Program-made: the position numbers and the translations under genes | Shown here: positions 30,971 through 42,287 of the stretch, one piece after another | Layout: every line of letters begins with the position of its first letter | How positions within the stretch are numbered: position 1 is the stretch's first letter | The notes under the pieces: model-generated | What the model saw: only the letters and a program-made list of their open reading frames with translations | What the model was told of the DNA's origin: nothing | Databases searched by the model: none | Assembly: GCA_030847615.1 (NCBI GenBank) | Contig: JAUMIR010000002.1 | Location: 117,808,309 to 117,872,308 of the forward strand | Length of the DNA stretch: 64,000 bases | Direction: 5' to 3' | From: Gambelia wislizenii | Lineage: Eukaryota > Chordata > Lepidosauria > Squamata > Crotaphytidae

Positions 30971-32780
30971 GAAGTCTGAGACTGACAATCTGGTCATGGA
31001 GAAATACTTGACTATATTTGACACCTTTTTCAGGCTTACACCATTACCATCATCAATTACCACCGCCACCACCACCATCATCATAATCATTATCATCATC
31101 CCATGTTAGAAGAAGTCTCTGAAGGACTCCAACAGGCAAAAGGACAAATGATCTCTTTTGTGGGCCTGCTGCTCCACCATTCATTCTTATGGACCCTCAT
31201 GGCTCCCATGTGGCAAATATTTCCTATCAAGAATCTGTTTCCTTCTCACAGGCCAGGAGTAAAAGGAGAGATAGCACGTGCTTTGGACATTTTACAGCAC
31301 TGACATATTCTGCGAAATCTGTCTGTTGACTCGGCAGAGCGCTTCGTGGCAAATGAGCTGATGCCATCAACCTGGAAGAGGCATTTGAACAGACGCTCCT
31401 CTGGCGTATGGAAAGCCCCACCACTTTATTCAGCTGGGCCACTTAGCACAGCGCTCAGGTCAGGGACAAGGGCCTTGGAACTGGGTGAATTAAGCTCTGA
31501 TGGTTTGCACTCAGCGGAAGGGTAATTTCAGTCCCTTGAAGAGTTTTCATAATGCATCAGGGCACATCAGATGCAAAGGAAACAGTCTGACAGAATTGCA
31601 TTAATTTTCATGAACCCAGCAGCTTTGGAAAATCATGAAAACTGCAACATAATGAAAGCCTAGAAGGGAAAAACCTGCCCTCTTTCTCACTGCTGGAAAA
31701 TCTGCATGCAGATTCCATCAAAGGAGAGTTGCTAGCCAGATGGGTGGGGTGGGGTAGGTATTAACCCCTTGGAGCACAAACCTGAGAGTGGCATTGACAG
31801 GGGTTCATCCTCCTGTTATCTGTCTGTGGGGACAAATACATGCTTTAGATACGGCCTGGGCATCACAGTTGTGAGCTCATTGTGTGACATGGCAGGATGC
31901 CGCTGCCAGCAGGAATTAAGAAACATGTTTCTTTCTATCTCGTTGCTCTCTGCAGTCTTTGCCCTGGGCTATGTTTTGGCCTTCGTTCTCATGTCATGCA
32001 CGGTGAAGCCAGTGAAATCAGGATGGGATTGGTTACAGCAGCAGTGGCAGGAGTGGGGGGAGAACTAAACCTTTTTGTGTTAGCAAGCTTTTACTTTCCT
32101 CCTCTTCCTCTTAGATGCATGAAAATACCACCCCACCGTTTCTGGAATAGAAACATTAGTTATGTGTGTGTGTTTTAAGCTATCTTTGTGCCAAATGATA
32201 AAGGCAGAAGCAAACATCATATTTCATACAGATGAACCAAAGCTGCTCACAGTTTCTTGCAAATATTTTCAACGGTGTTAAAACAAACAAAACACCAATT
32301 TCAACCATCTTCCATTGCATCCCACACATCATCTGATTCCTAATCGGCTGGGATCACTGATGCAGCTACAATGTCAGGTGTCCTCAGGTGCCCCTGGTGA
32401 CCTTCTGTGACACCTTCATTATATAATCAAGTGTTGTTTTGCTGTGAGGAATCATGATGTTATCCCATTCACTATTGGATCACTGATTGGTCTCCTGTCT
32501 CAGCAGGGCCACTCAGAGATCCACCCAGGGCATGATCAGCCCCCCTCCCTAAAACTTCCTACACATTTATAGAAGACAGGGACCCCCAGTTTTAGCTCCC
32601 CTCTAAGGGTAACCCTGAGTAGCCTCACTCAAGAGTGCCCCGTAGAGGCCTAAATTGCTTCCACCACCCAATGCAGTCTTTATAGCCAGCCCACTGGGAG
32701 ACTGGATAACCAGGGGGACTACCCGCCACTGTGAACCAACCAACTCTTCCTTCATATCCCCAGAGACACAGAGAATTGTA
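30971..32780. other. No gene recognised; CCA/ATC microsatellite
   Basis: A trinucleotide run (caccaccatcatcataatca) lies near 31060-31100. Short frames on both strands lack domains. The 99-codon frame at 31769-32068 has two hydrophobic stretches but no other support. Confidence 0.4.
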
Positions 32781-32799
32781 GTGAAACCAAGAGGTATAG

Positions 32800-33449
32800 A
32801 CACATGCAGCATTAGTGTATAGGAAGATTAAGAAGACTATTTATTCAAGCAAGTTCAGTTAAACAATCCCCCATGAGGTAGGCTTCTCCCATACCACAGG
32901 CACGCTTTACAGTTACAGAAATAGCAAGGTATTACAGTTAAAAGATTCAGTTATTCTAGGTTACATTCAGTTACTAAGTTTAGCTACATCCAACCAAAGT
33001 GGGAGAAATTAACATAGTTCCCTAATGCGATCCTAAACAGGCCCTAAAAGTTCTCAGTACTTTGCAGTCTGTTGCTCTGCTCTACCAAACATTCCCGGCC
33101 TTTGGCTCTCACATGCTGGAATATAAAGAGCCATCTTTGTCTGTTCAAAGCCACATGGTCTGACTCTAATGGCCGTACACAAAAGTAGTTATACCTTATT
33201 CGGAGTTCCCGGGTCAAGAGCTGTGATTGGCCATTTCAGGCCTGGTGATGTGATGTCACTGATGATGTCATCTCATTAGCTTCTGTGGAAGTGGTGTTTT
33301 AGACCCTCCATTCCAGTTAACCCTTTCCTTACCTAATGCCATGTTGGCAAGACAATACTGTTTACAAATAAAGAGAAATGTAGTTCTCTGACAGAATGAT
33401 GGGAGTTGCAATCAACCTCAAGACAGCATGATGGGAACTCCATCATGAC
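32800..33449 (-). mobile_element. Possible LTR remnant
   Basis: The minus strand starts TGTCATGATGGAGTTCC at 33449. It has a TATA-like tttatattcc near 33121 and an aataaatag signal near 32840, an LTR-like order. The TGTCATG start recalls the solo LTR at 42288. I found no matching right end or duplication, so this is a weak call. Confidence 0.3.
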
Positions 33450-33670
33450 AGTTGCAATGTAGCAACAGACATTATTGACACTCTATACCCCCAAAAACAA
33501 TTTCACAGAGGAAAACTGGGACATAAATAAAGCTTTAGAGAACAAGGTATGAATTTGTTCTGTTTTTTTTTTAACTGACTGCATGCCTAAAACACTCATT
33601 TTTAATTGACCAATTTGACATTGCTCTTCTAATTTTTCTTTCTAGATATCATGCATCATCTCCTTACTAT

Positions 33671-33990
33671 GGACTTTATCAGATGCTCTAAAAAAAAAAT
33701 AACCACGGAGATCAGGAGGAGGAGGATGCTGACAGGATGCCACACGCCCCACCCTCCTCCCATCCTTTGTTCATTCTCCTTCCATGCTGGAGCAATGGAA
33801 AAGGCTCCACTTTTTATTGATGGAAACTTCCGTCAATGAAAAGCGGTGCCTTTTTCATCCCTCCAGCATGGAGGAAGCACAGAGGAAGGACAGGAGGACA
33901 ATGGGGTGTGCGGTATTAACCGCCAGAAGTGGGACAGTGGCGTCCTCCTCCCAACCACCGTGGGGGGGGGTAGAGCATCTGATAAAGTCC
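33671..33990. mobile_element. TIR/foldback element, copy D
   Basis: Inverted ends ggactttatcagatgctcta and tagagcatctgataaagtcc, with partly complementary interiors (ccatgctggag...ctccagcatgg). The flanks read tat on both sides (33668-33670 and 33991-33993). The terminal pattern resembles the other palindromic elements (ggaNNttNtcag), so it may be a relative. No transposase. Confidence 0.78.
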
Positions 33991-34360
33991 TATATCCACA
34001 AGCATATTAATTAAAAACCAGTTGAGATGCACCATAATTATTAAGTGGACAGGTGTTGCTGCTGTGGAAAAAACATTAAAATGAATACCATCAAAATTTG
34101 AACTCAGATCTTGAGCTTCATATCAGAGTAATCCAAACCACTGACACCAGGAAAGGCTGGTGCTCTTCATCCTTGCAAATTCTATTGACTAGTATAACAA
34201 AGGAAAATGACACATATCAAAAGTTCAAGACTAATATTGAAAAGTTCTGAGTCACACTTTCCTTCCATATTCGATGCAGAAATACTGTATGTGATGAGCT
34301 TGGCAGATGAACAGCACAACTGAAATCAATTCTAAATATTTTCAAAGAAGTAGCCATATA

Positions 34361-34711
34361 GGCTGCATCTGCACTGCAGAAATAATCCCGTTTGACATTG
34401 CTTTAACTGCCATGGCTCTGTGCTATGAAATCCTGGGATCTGTAGTTTGTTGAGGTACCAGAAATGTCAAAAACTCTGTAGGAAAAGCCTTCATGGTTTT
34501 TCCCAGAATTTTTTAAAAACAGTGAAGGGAATGCACATTCCTGCTCATTGGGAAAAGCGATTCACTTTGAATTGCTTTTCCCATATGAGTGGAAGTGCAA
34601 ATCTGATTAGCCAGATGAGCATTGGGGGGGGGGGGCTTGCTAACAAGGCAAGCACCTGCTGCTGCCATGTTGGATTTTTACCTTATCAAGCAAGTGCAAA
34701 GGTGAGAAAAC

Positions 34712-34750
<39 letters not shown>

Positions 34751-35258
34751 TTTCTGTAAAATAAAAAAATCACTCTTTTGATTTTCTGTAAAATCAAAAA
34801 ATCACAAAAAATCACATCTTGGACATCATTTAAAAGAAATTTTGGCAATGGCAAATCGAGGTAAATACAAACACAAGTAAATCACACGTAGCTGCCCTCC
34901 TTACTAGCAGGCATGCAAAGTTTATGGGGAGGGAAACATTAAGACAAGTCACAGCAGCTGTGAATTTGCATTAGTGTGCATCAACCCACATTTTATTTCC
35001 TCGTATAGACAGGCCCTTTGTTTGTTGTGGCACCAGAGCTCTCTGACAGAGAAGGCTAAATATCTCACAAAACTACAAATTCCAGAATTCTATAGCATTG
35101 AACCACAGCTTGTGGTGTTACTAAGGATGGTGTCACCACTTCCTCCAATGGTGTCACTCAGAGTGGTTCGGCTTCTCCACGCCCCCCCCAGCGCCACCAC
35201 TGGCCGTGGCAGTTAAAGTGGTGTCAAACTACATCATTTCTGTAGCATGTCAGCAGCC
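34361..35258. mobile_element. Hairpin MITE opened by about 560 bp of other sequence
   Basis: The left arm 34361-34461 (ggctgcatctgcactgcaga, then ctttaactgccatggctc) is the inverse of a right arm at about 35021-35258 (agttaaagtggtgtcaaact, then cagcagcc). A compact relative with both arms adjacent occurs at 51743-51893. Here the arms are separated, and the right arm has a further 100-bp GC-rich insert at about 35113-35210. A poly-G run (34624-34634) and a (TA)n run (34713-34745) lie in the intervening sequence. Confidence 0.65.
34713..34745. repeat. (TA)n microsatellite
   Basis: About 16 uninterrupted TA units. Probably polymorphic in length. Confidence 0.95.
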
Positions 35259-35309
35259 AAAGTCTTTTGCAGCATAAAAAGGAGGGAGGAAGAGGGAGGG
35301 GGAAAAGTG

Positions 35310-35420
35310 GCAACATCTTTAAGACTAACCGGTTTTTATTTTTATATGAGCTTCCACGGATAGAAACTCACTTCTTCAGATGCAGTATCAAGTTGTATTA
35401 AGGCCTCAGGCATAAAGCAT
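35310..35420 (-). mobile_element. Penelope-like terminal fragment with degraded hammerhead-like motif
   Basis: Minus strand: ctgaaga (35379-35373), a weak stem, then ggaag where a hammerhead would have gaaa, followed by gctcatataaaaataaaaac and a ggttagtctta segment. I recall this arrangement from amniote Penelope-type termini. No RT remains. Assignment is tentative. Confidence 0.4.
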
Positions 35421-36703
35421 ATGTATACAGTTGTGGAAGTGGGTTAGAATGAAACAGGATCTAGAAAGACACAAATCATGAACCTTTCCCTGATAAATAA
35501 ATAAAATGATACAGGTCTTTCCAATCTTTATAGTTAGCGCTGATGTGTGAAAGCAATAAATCTGCTTACCAAGTCAGTTTCCCAGGGTTCAAAGCACTCT
35601 CTGAGAAGATTCCTTTTGTTATACGTACAGTAGTGAAGACTTTTGTTCAAGTTGACTATCCCTTATTTTAAATGCTTGGGACAAGAATAGTTTTGGATTT
35701 CATTTTTTTTCAGATTTTGGAATATTTGCATATACGTACATACCTTATATACTTATGTATAAGTTGAGAAATTTTAGTAAAAAATCGACTGCCCCCCCCA
35801 AAAAAATCTGGATCAACTGATCCATAGGTTAATGTAAGTACTGTACCTTAACTCTTATCAAAAAAGGAACCACTCACTTCTCTGAGTACAGTGGTGAAAG
35901 GCAAGAACTTACCGTAGTCTGTTGTGGGAGAACCTAAAAGAAGCACCAATCCCCTCTATTCACTCCAGCGTGGTGCTGCTTCTGGCCTTTTTGAATGTCT
36001 AGGCAGGGAATAGGCACTTTCCCTCAAAGCACTTTGGCACTTTCCCTCAAAGGAATATTGGGAGAGAAGAGGGGGTCGGTTCTTCTTGTAGTTCTCCTGG
36101 GACAGACTACCGTATATTCCGGTGTATAAGACGACCGGGTGTATAAGACCACCCCCCCCCAATTTCCAGACAAAAATCTAGGCTTAGTCATATATTCACC
36201 AGATAAGACCACCACCACCACCACCCCATTTGGCTGGCTGGGGGAGCCTTGCCAGCTGATCCTCTTTGTTTCCCAACTCATGAGGATCTCCTCGTGAACT
36301 GGGAAAGGGAACAGGATCAGCTGGCAGGGCAACATTCGCCCCTCTCTTCAACCTTCCAGTCAAACTGGAATCGAAGGTGGAGGAAAGGGGCGAAAATGCC
36401 CAGTTTGCCTCAGCAGCCCCCTTCCCTCCATCTTGGCTCTTCCAAAGGGGACCAATGCGGGGGAAGTGGGGGTGGCCATGGCAAACCCCTAGATAAGCCC
36501 CATCTCCCCACCTTCAAGGCCGTGGCAAACCCCTAGATTCGCCCCCTTCTCCCCACCTTGGGGAGAAGGGGCAAACATGCCCCGTTTGGCTCCATAGGGA
36601 GGACGAGGGGCCGTGGAGCCAAACCCCGGGATTCGCCCCTCTCCCCACCGTCAAGGGAGAGGGACCGAATCTAGGGATTTAACTCCACAGCCCCATCCCT
36701 CCT

Positions 36704-36985
36704 GAGCTCCCTCCTCCCGTGATTCCCCAACCCACAGGAGGCTGCCCAGTCTCCTGGTGGGTTGGGGAATGCGGGATGGCCAGCTGGCTCGGGGAGGTTC
36801 TCCCTCCTCCCGCGATTCCCCAACCCACGAGGAGGCTGCCCAGTCCCCTTTTGGGTTGGGGAATGCGGGATGGCCAGCTGGCTAAAGGGGGTTCTTCCTC
36901 CTCCCGCGATTCCTCAACCCACGTGGAGGCTGCCCAGCCTCCTGGTGGGTTGGGGAATGTGGGATGGCCAGCTGGCTGGGGGGGG
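36704..36985. repeat. Minisatellite, about 93-bp unit, three copies
   Basis: The unit contains cctcctcccgcgattcc at 36711, 36804 and 36897, then a ggttggggaatgcgggatgg segment. Inside each unit gattccccaaccca and its near-complement gggttggggaat form a hairpin. Confidence 0.88.
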
Positions 36986-37049
36986 GGGTAGAGGGAGAGG
37001 GCTTTGTGGAGGGTGGAAGGATGGTTGGAGAGAGGGGACTTCACAGCCG

Positions 37050-37610
37050 CCACCGCTCTCCAAAGCACGGCTTTGGGGAAGGGGGGTGGCTGGGCAGAGG
37101 GTGGCTGGGTGGCTGGGCAGAGGAGGCTTCGCAGCCACCCCCCTCTCCAAAGTGTGGCTTTGGGGAAGGGGGGTGGCTGGGCGGAGGGTGGATGGATGGC
37201 TGGTGGGAGGGGGCTTCGCAGCCACCCCACCTCTCCAAAGCGCGGCTTTGGGGAAGGGGGGTGGCTGGGGGGAGGGTGGCTGGGGGGAGGGGGCTTCGCA
37301 GCCACCCCCCTCTCCAAAGCATGGCTTTGGGGAAGGGGGGTGGCTGGGCGGAGGGTGGCTGGGGGAGGGGGCTTCACAGCCACCCCCCCTCTCCAAAGCA
37401 CAGCTTTGGGGAAGGGGGGTGGCTGGGCGGAGGGTGGCTGGGTGGCTGGGGGAAGGGGGCTTTGCAGCCACCCCCCTCTCCAAAGCACGGCTTTGGGGAA
37501 GGGGGGTGGCTGGGCGGAGGGTGGCTGGGGGGAGGGGGCTTCGCGGCCACCCCCCCTCCCCAAAGCCACGATTCCAGTGCAATCGCAGCTTTGGGGAAGG
37601 GGGGTGGATG
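37050..37610. repeat. Minisatellite, about 75-90-bp unit, six to seven copies
   Basis: Each unit has agccacccccctctccaaag, then gctttggggaaggggggtgg and a G-rich gctgggcggagggtggctgg spacer. The first two segments are complementary, so each unit folds as a hairpin, and the spacers have many G runs. Unit length varies through loss or gain of a gtggctgg subrepeat. Confidence 0.92.
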
Positions 37611-38102
37611 AGCGGAGGGTGGACGGGTGGCTGGGGGAAGGGGGCGAATCCCGGGGTTTGGCTCCACGGCCCCACGTCCTCCTCCTGGGCTTCCTTTGGA
37701 AGGGAGCCCAGAAGGAGGGTTCGGGGTCGCGGAGCAAAACGGGGCTTTTTCGCCCTTTTCCTCCACCTTCAAGCAAGGTGGGGGGAAAGGGCAAATCTAG
37801 CGGTTTGCCTCAGCCACTGCAGAGGCGATCAAGCGGCGGCCATGGAAAACCGCAACGTTCACCCCCCTCCTCTGTCTCTGTTGCTCCCCAAAGGGGGAGA
37901 AGGCAGAGGAGGGGGGCGAATGAACTGGAAAAGCACTTTGCTTCACCCCCCTGCCCCATCTCCTGCCTCTTCCCTCCGTTTGCGAAGAGGCAGGAGATAG
38001 GCAGGCAGGTGAAGCAAAGTATATCCGGCGTATAAGACGACTGTCAATTTTGGAGGGCACTTTTGAGTGCTCAAAAGTCATCTTATACGCCGGAATATAT
38101 GG

Positions 38103-38175
38103 TAAGTTCTCACCTTTTACCACTCTACTCAGAGAAAGGGATGGTTCCTTTTATGGTAAGAGTTAATACTCTGCC
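38103..38175 (-). repeat. Inverted copy of the 35845-35915 segment
   Basis: Read on the minus strand, this (ttaactcttaccataaaagg, then aaccatccctttctctgagt) matches the second-layer interior at about 35845-35915 in reverse. It sits directly against the third-layer element. It is either part of a long inverted repeat or a separate truncated copy. Confidence 0.65.
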
Positions 38176-38277
38176 CTAACACACACACACAAACACACAC
38201 ACACAGACAGACATATATACACATACATACTGTGCCCTAACATAGATATAGATATAGATATAGATATAGATATTGAT
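38176..38277. repeat. (CA)n and (GATATA)n microsatellites
   Basis: Two adjacent runs: acacacac blocks to about 38215 and five gatata units at 38246-38273, separated by a repeated ctgccctaaca-type segment. Confidence 0.9.
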
Positions 38278-38598
38278 GCCCCCTTGTCGTGGGAGAGAGG
38301 CTTGACTACCCTAATGAGCTATGCTGGTGGTGGCATAATAGCCACTGGTAGGGTCTCAATTGCCAGACAGGTCAAAACCGAAGGGTCTGACAAAGAGCAT
38401 CAAAGGGCAGGATGGGCTCTCTAGCCTTATGGCAACCATCCTAGGAGAAGGAAAACTCTAATCCCAAACCCAGGCAGATGGTGCTCGTCCAGCCCTGAAA
38501 AGTCAACCATCTAAATGAAGGAAACTCTAATCAAACCTATGACCCGAGGACCTCGCTGCTACCATCCATGTTTGCAAGGCCACAGCAGATGAAATTTT

Positions 38599-39120
38599 CA
38601 TAGAATCATAGAATTGCAGAGTTGGAAGAGACCACGAGGGCCATCCAGTCCAACCCCCTGCCATGCAGGAAATCAAAGCATCCCTGACAGATGGCCATCC
38701 AGCCTCTGTTTAAAGACCTCCAAGGAAGGAGACCCCACCACGCTCTGAGGGAGTGCGTTCCACTGCCGAACAGCTCTTACTGTCAAAAAATTCCTCCTAA
38801 TGTTGAGGTGGAATCTCTGTTCCTGGAGCTTGCATCCATTGCTCCGTGTTCCAGTCTCTGGAGCAGCAGAAAACAAGCCTGCTCCATCCTCAACGTGACA
38901 CCCCTTCAAATACTTAAACAGGGCTATCATGCCGCCTCTTAACCATCTTTTTTCCAGGCTAAACATACCCAGCTCCCTAAGTCTCTCCTCATAAGGCATG
39001 GTTTCCAGACCTTTCACCATTTTAGTCGCCCTCCTCTGGACACGCTCCAATTTATCAATATCCTTTTTGAATTGTGGTGCCCAGAACTGGACACAGTATT
39101 CTAGGTGAGGTCTGACCAAG
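38599..39120 (-). mobile_element. CR1 3' fragment inside the LINE 5' region
   Basis: Minus-strand CR1 tail and the C-terminal part of ORF2 (minus frame 39119-38673: [20 protein letters not shown], then [20 protein letters not shown]). It is very similar to the intact CR1 at 23283, so probably a recent 5'-truncated insertion. Confidence 0.9.
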
Positions 39121-39548
39121 GCTTTAGTTTAAAGGGTGAGGCCAGTTCTGTGCACGCTGCACTCCACCAGAAAAATCCATTGCACAGGCTCGAAGGATAA
39201 ATCCAATTCCGAAAAAGCCCTGTAGTGATAGGCGAGGGATGAAACGGCAGGTGTAAAGATGCACTGGAAGCCACAGACCCAACCTTGCATGCAGGCAGCT
39301 CAGAACTTTGGTCACTTGAGGCTGACCTGGGAGATGACAGTCTTGTTCGGCAGCATCCTGAACGACCAAGCAGCCTTTATAAAGGAAAGCAGTGCTTGCT
39401 CCATATGGAGAGGGGCCTAGAAAAGGTGGCCTAACAAAAGCTCATCCCCAACTACCTGGTTGGCTAGCCGCAGCCAACAGGCATCTTCTGATGCGGTCAA
39501 ACCAAGGCAAATAAACAAAGGCACACAACGGCCTCCAAAGGTGTAAAT

Positions 39549-41746
39549 AAACTGACGCTTGCATGCTGGAACATCAGAATCATGCAAGAATCTGCAGATA
39601 GTGGACGGCTTGAGCGTCATTCTGCTCTAATAGCCCATGAACTATCATGACTTAATATTGACATCGCTGCTCTTAGTGAAGTTCGTCTCCATGCGGAAGG
39701 CAGCCTTAAAGAACACGGTACCGGCTACACACTTTACTGGTCTGGCAAACCCAAAACCGAAAAACATCTTTCAGGAGTAGGCTTTATGATTAAAAACTCC
39801 ATTGCCTCCAAACTCGAAACCTTGCCAACAGGACACTCTGGTTGCATTATTTCCTTACGCCTCCCACACGTTGTTCTCTTTAGTATATATGCTCCAACTA
39901 TGCAAGCCGACCCTGTAGAGAAAGACAAATTCTACGCAGACCTACACCAACTCATACAAAAAGTCCCTGTAGAAGATAAAATTATTATCCTTGGTGACTT
40001 CAATGCCAGAGTCAGAAAGAACACCGAAGCCTGGAAAGGTGTCTTAGGCAAGCATGGTGTTGGAAATTGCAATGATAATGGAAGCTTCTTGCTAGAGTTC
40101 TGTTCAGAACAACAGCTGGCTATTACAAACACAATCTTTCAGCAGAAAGATAGCTTGAAGACAAGCTGGATGCATCCCCGATCCAAACATTGGTACCTCA
40201 TTGACTATGTTCTAGTCCGCCAGAGAAACATTCGCGATGTCCATCATACTCGAGTGATAACGAGTGCAGAATGCCAAACAGATCATCACCTTGTAAGATG
40301 TAAACTAAGTCTGCATCTTAAGTTCAAACCTAAGAGGGGTGGCATCTTAAAGAAGAGACTCCAAGTCAACAATCTTCAACAAGCTACCATGAGAGACAAC
40401 TTCCAGGCAAACCTGCAAACAAAACTTGAAGACCATCCTACAGATCCTTCTCCCACAGTGTTTTGGCAACATATCAAAAACAGTATCCTCCAGTCTGCGG
40501 AAGAATCCCTCAGGTTCTCCCACAAGAAAAATCAAGACTGGTTTGATGAAAACAACCAAGAGATCCAGGAGCTGTTGGCAAAGAAGAGAACTGCTCACCA
40601 GGCATATCTCGCCCAGCCAACCCGCCATGTAAGAAAAGCAGCTTTCTGTCTCACATGTAGTAAACTTCAACAAAAACTCCGAGACATGCAGAACAAGTGG
40701 TGGATCAATATAGCAGAAAAGACACAATGCTGTGCAGATCTGTGTGATCTTAGAGGATTTTATGAAGCTCTTAAAGCAGTGTTTGGACCTATTGATCAGG
40801 TCCAAAGCTCCTTATACAGTACAGATAGTCAAATATTAATTACTGATAAAGCCTACATCCTGAATCGATGGGCTGAACACTTTCAAAGTCTCTTTAGTGC
40901 CAACCGAATAGTCCAAGGCTCAGCTATCCAACATATGATACAAAAACCGATGAAAAATGAATTGGACATAGCTCCCACTTTGGAAGAGACCCTTAAGGCC
41001 ATACAGCAGATGAAAAACGGCAAGGCAGCTGGGATCGATAGAGTCCCACCTGAAGTTTGGAAACACAGAGGTCATGTACTCCATGGTAAATTCCACAAAC
41101 TCCCTGTGAATTGCTGGAAAAAAGGGGAACTGCCATCAGATCTCCCAGATGCAGTCATCATCACTCTGAACAAGAAAAAAAGTGCAAAATCCAATTGCTC
41201 AAACTATCGAGGTATAACACTGCTCTCTATTGCAGGAAAAATCCTTGCAAGGATACTTCTGAACAGATTAGTTCCTGCTATTGCAGAAGAACTTGTTCCT
41301 GAAAGCCAATGTGGCTTCAGAACCAATAGGAGTACTACAGATATGGTATTTGCCCTTAGACAACTGCAAGAGAAATGTAGAGAGCAGAACAAGGGACTCT
41401 ATGTAACATTTGTCAAACTCACAAAAGCCTTTGACACAGTGAGTAGAAAAGGTCTGTGGCAGATCCTGGAAAGACTAGGATGTCCCCCCAAATTCCTTTA
41501 AATGATTATCTTGCTACACAAGGGCCAGCGCGGTCAAGTCAGATATGGCGATGCTCTTTCAGAGCCCTTCCTAATAACTAATTGAGTGAAGCAAGCTTGT
41601 GTTCTTGCTCCAACTTTATTTACAATTTTCTTCAGCATGATGCTCCAAAGGGCTACGGCAGAGCTTGAAGAAGACGATGGCATCTATATACGTTACCATA
41701 CTGATGGTAGCTTGTTTAACTTAAGCTGTCTGAGGGCTCGCACTAA
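39549..41746 (+). pseudogene. LINE endonuclease and reverse transcriptase, first part
   Basis: One frame runs through with point stops. Endonuclease: KLTLACWNIRIM (39549), a TGA at 39648-39650, DIAALSEVR, then from the 571-codon open part ILGDFNARV, SKHWYLIDYVLVR and CQTDHHLV. Reverse transcriptase: NGKAAGIDRVPPEVWK, NYRGITLLSIAGKILARILL, CGFRTNRSTTDMVF, LTKAFDTVSRKGLW. After stops at 41499 (TAA) and 41584 (TGA) the same frame continues with VKQACVLAPTLFTIFFSMML. The motif A aspartate expected just before LTKAFD is replaced (FVKLTKAFD). No function expected. Confidence 0.87.
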
Positions 41747-42095
41747 GGAGATTTTCAGACACCTCTTTCAGCATCTTGCTGCGCAAGCAGCCTCCGGAGC
41801 AGTAATGAGGCTGCTGTGCGGCAAGGGGTCCATTTTGGACAACGCCGTTTCTCTCTCGGCGGCGTCCTTGAGTGTTGCGGCTAGCATTGGAGGCGGCCGC
41901 GCTGTTTTTTATTCACAGACATCTTCTGTGAGTGAAAAACAGCGCGGCCGCCTCCAATGCTAGCTGCAACACTCAAGGACGCTGAGAGAGAAACGGCATC
42001 GTCCAAAATGGACCCCTTGCCACACAGCAGCCTCATTACTGCTCCGGAGGCTGCTTGTGCGGCAAGACGCTGAAAGAGGCAATCTGAAAATCTCC
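41747..42095. mobile_element. Palindromic (foldback) element, copy C, inside the LINE
   Basis: Inverted arms run from ggagattttcagacacctct to the complement ending ctgaaaatctcc, with the loop near 41915-41925. The flanks are taa at 41744-41746 and 42096-42098. Removing it restores the LINE reading frame (ctcgcactaagactctaaac). The arms share gcagcctccggagcagtaa with copy A at 21671. The 3-bp TWA-type duplication fits PIF/Harbinger elements, an inference. Confidence 0.9.
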
Positions 42096-42287
42096 TAAGA
42101 CTCTAAACTATCTAGTCCGTGAGCTGCTCTTCGCTGATGCTGCTGCCCTTGTTGCCCACACAGAAGCAGTTCTGTAGTGCCTAACATCCTGCTTGGCAAC
42201 AGCTGCAGAGCTCTTTGGGCTGGAAGTCAACCTGAAGAAAACGGAAGTTCTTTACCAACCTGAACCACAGGACGAACACCATCATCC
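42096..42287 (+). pseudogene. LINE reverse transcriptase, middle part
   Basis: It continues the frame after the palindrome: TLNYLVRELLFADAAALVAH, then a stop in the ttctgtag segment, then AAELFGLEVNLKKTEVLYQP. FADA stands where reverse transcriptases have (Y/F)ADD, so the second catalytic aspartate is lost. The fragment ends at the LTR. Confidence 0.82.

Larger units (their letters stand above)
36110..38102. mobile_element. Third layer: GC-rich TIR element with minisatellite interior
   Basis: The left end is ccgtatattccggtgtataa, and the right end (minus strand) is ccatatattccggcgtataa. The flanks are ta at 36108-36109 and 38103-38104. The ends resemble those of the second-layer element, so the two families are related. 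The interior carries two tandem arrays and overlapping long frames on both strands, none with a transposase motif. It is a non-autonomous element whose centre expanded by tandem duplication. Confidence 0.78.

Noticed and set aside
31769..32068. 99-codon frame with two hydrophobic stretches
   Set aside because: Hydrophobicity alone is weak evidence and nothing else supports a gene.
36762..38000. 412-codon plus-strand frame, with 343- and 371-codon frames in other phases
   Set aside because: They are produced by stop-poor, G/C-rich tandem repeats and occur on both strands. The translations are simple G/W/P/S-rich repeats without a domain.
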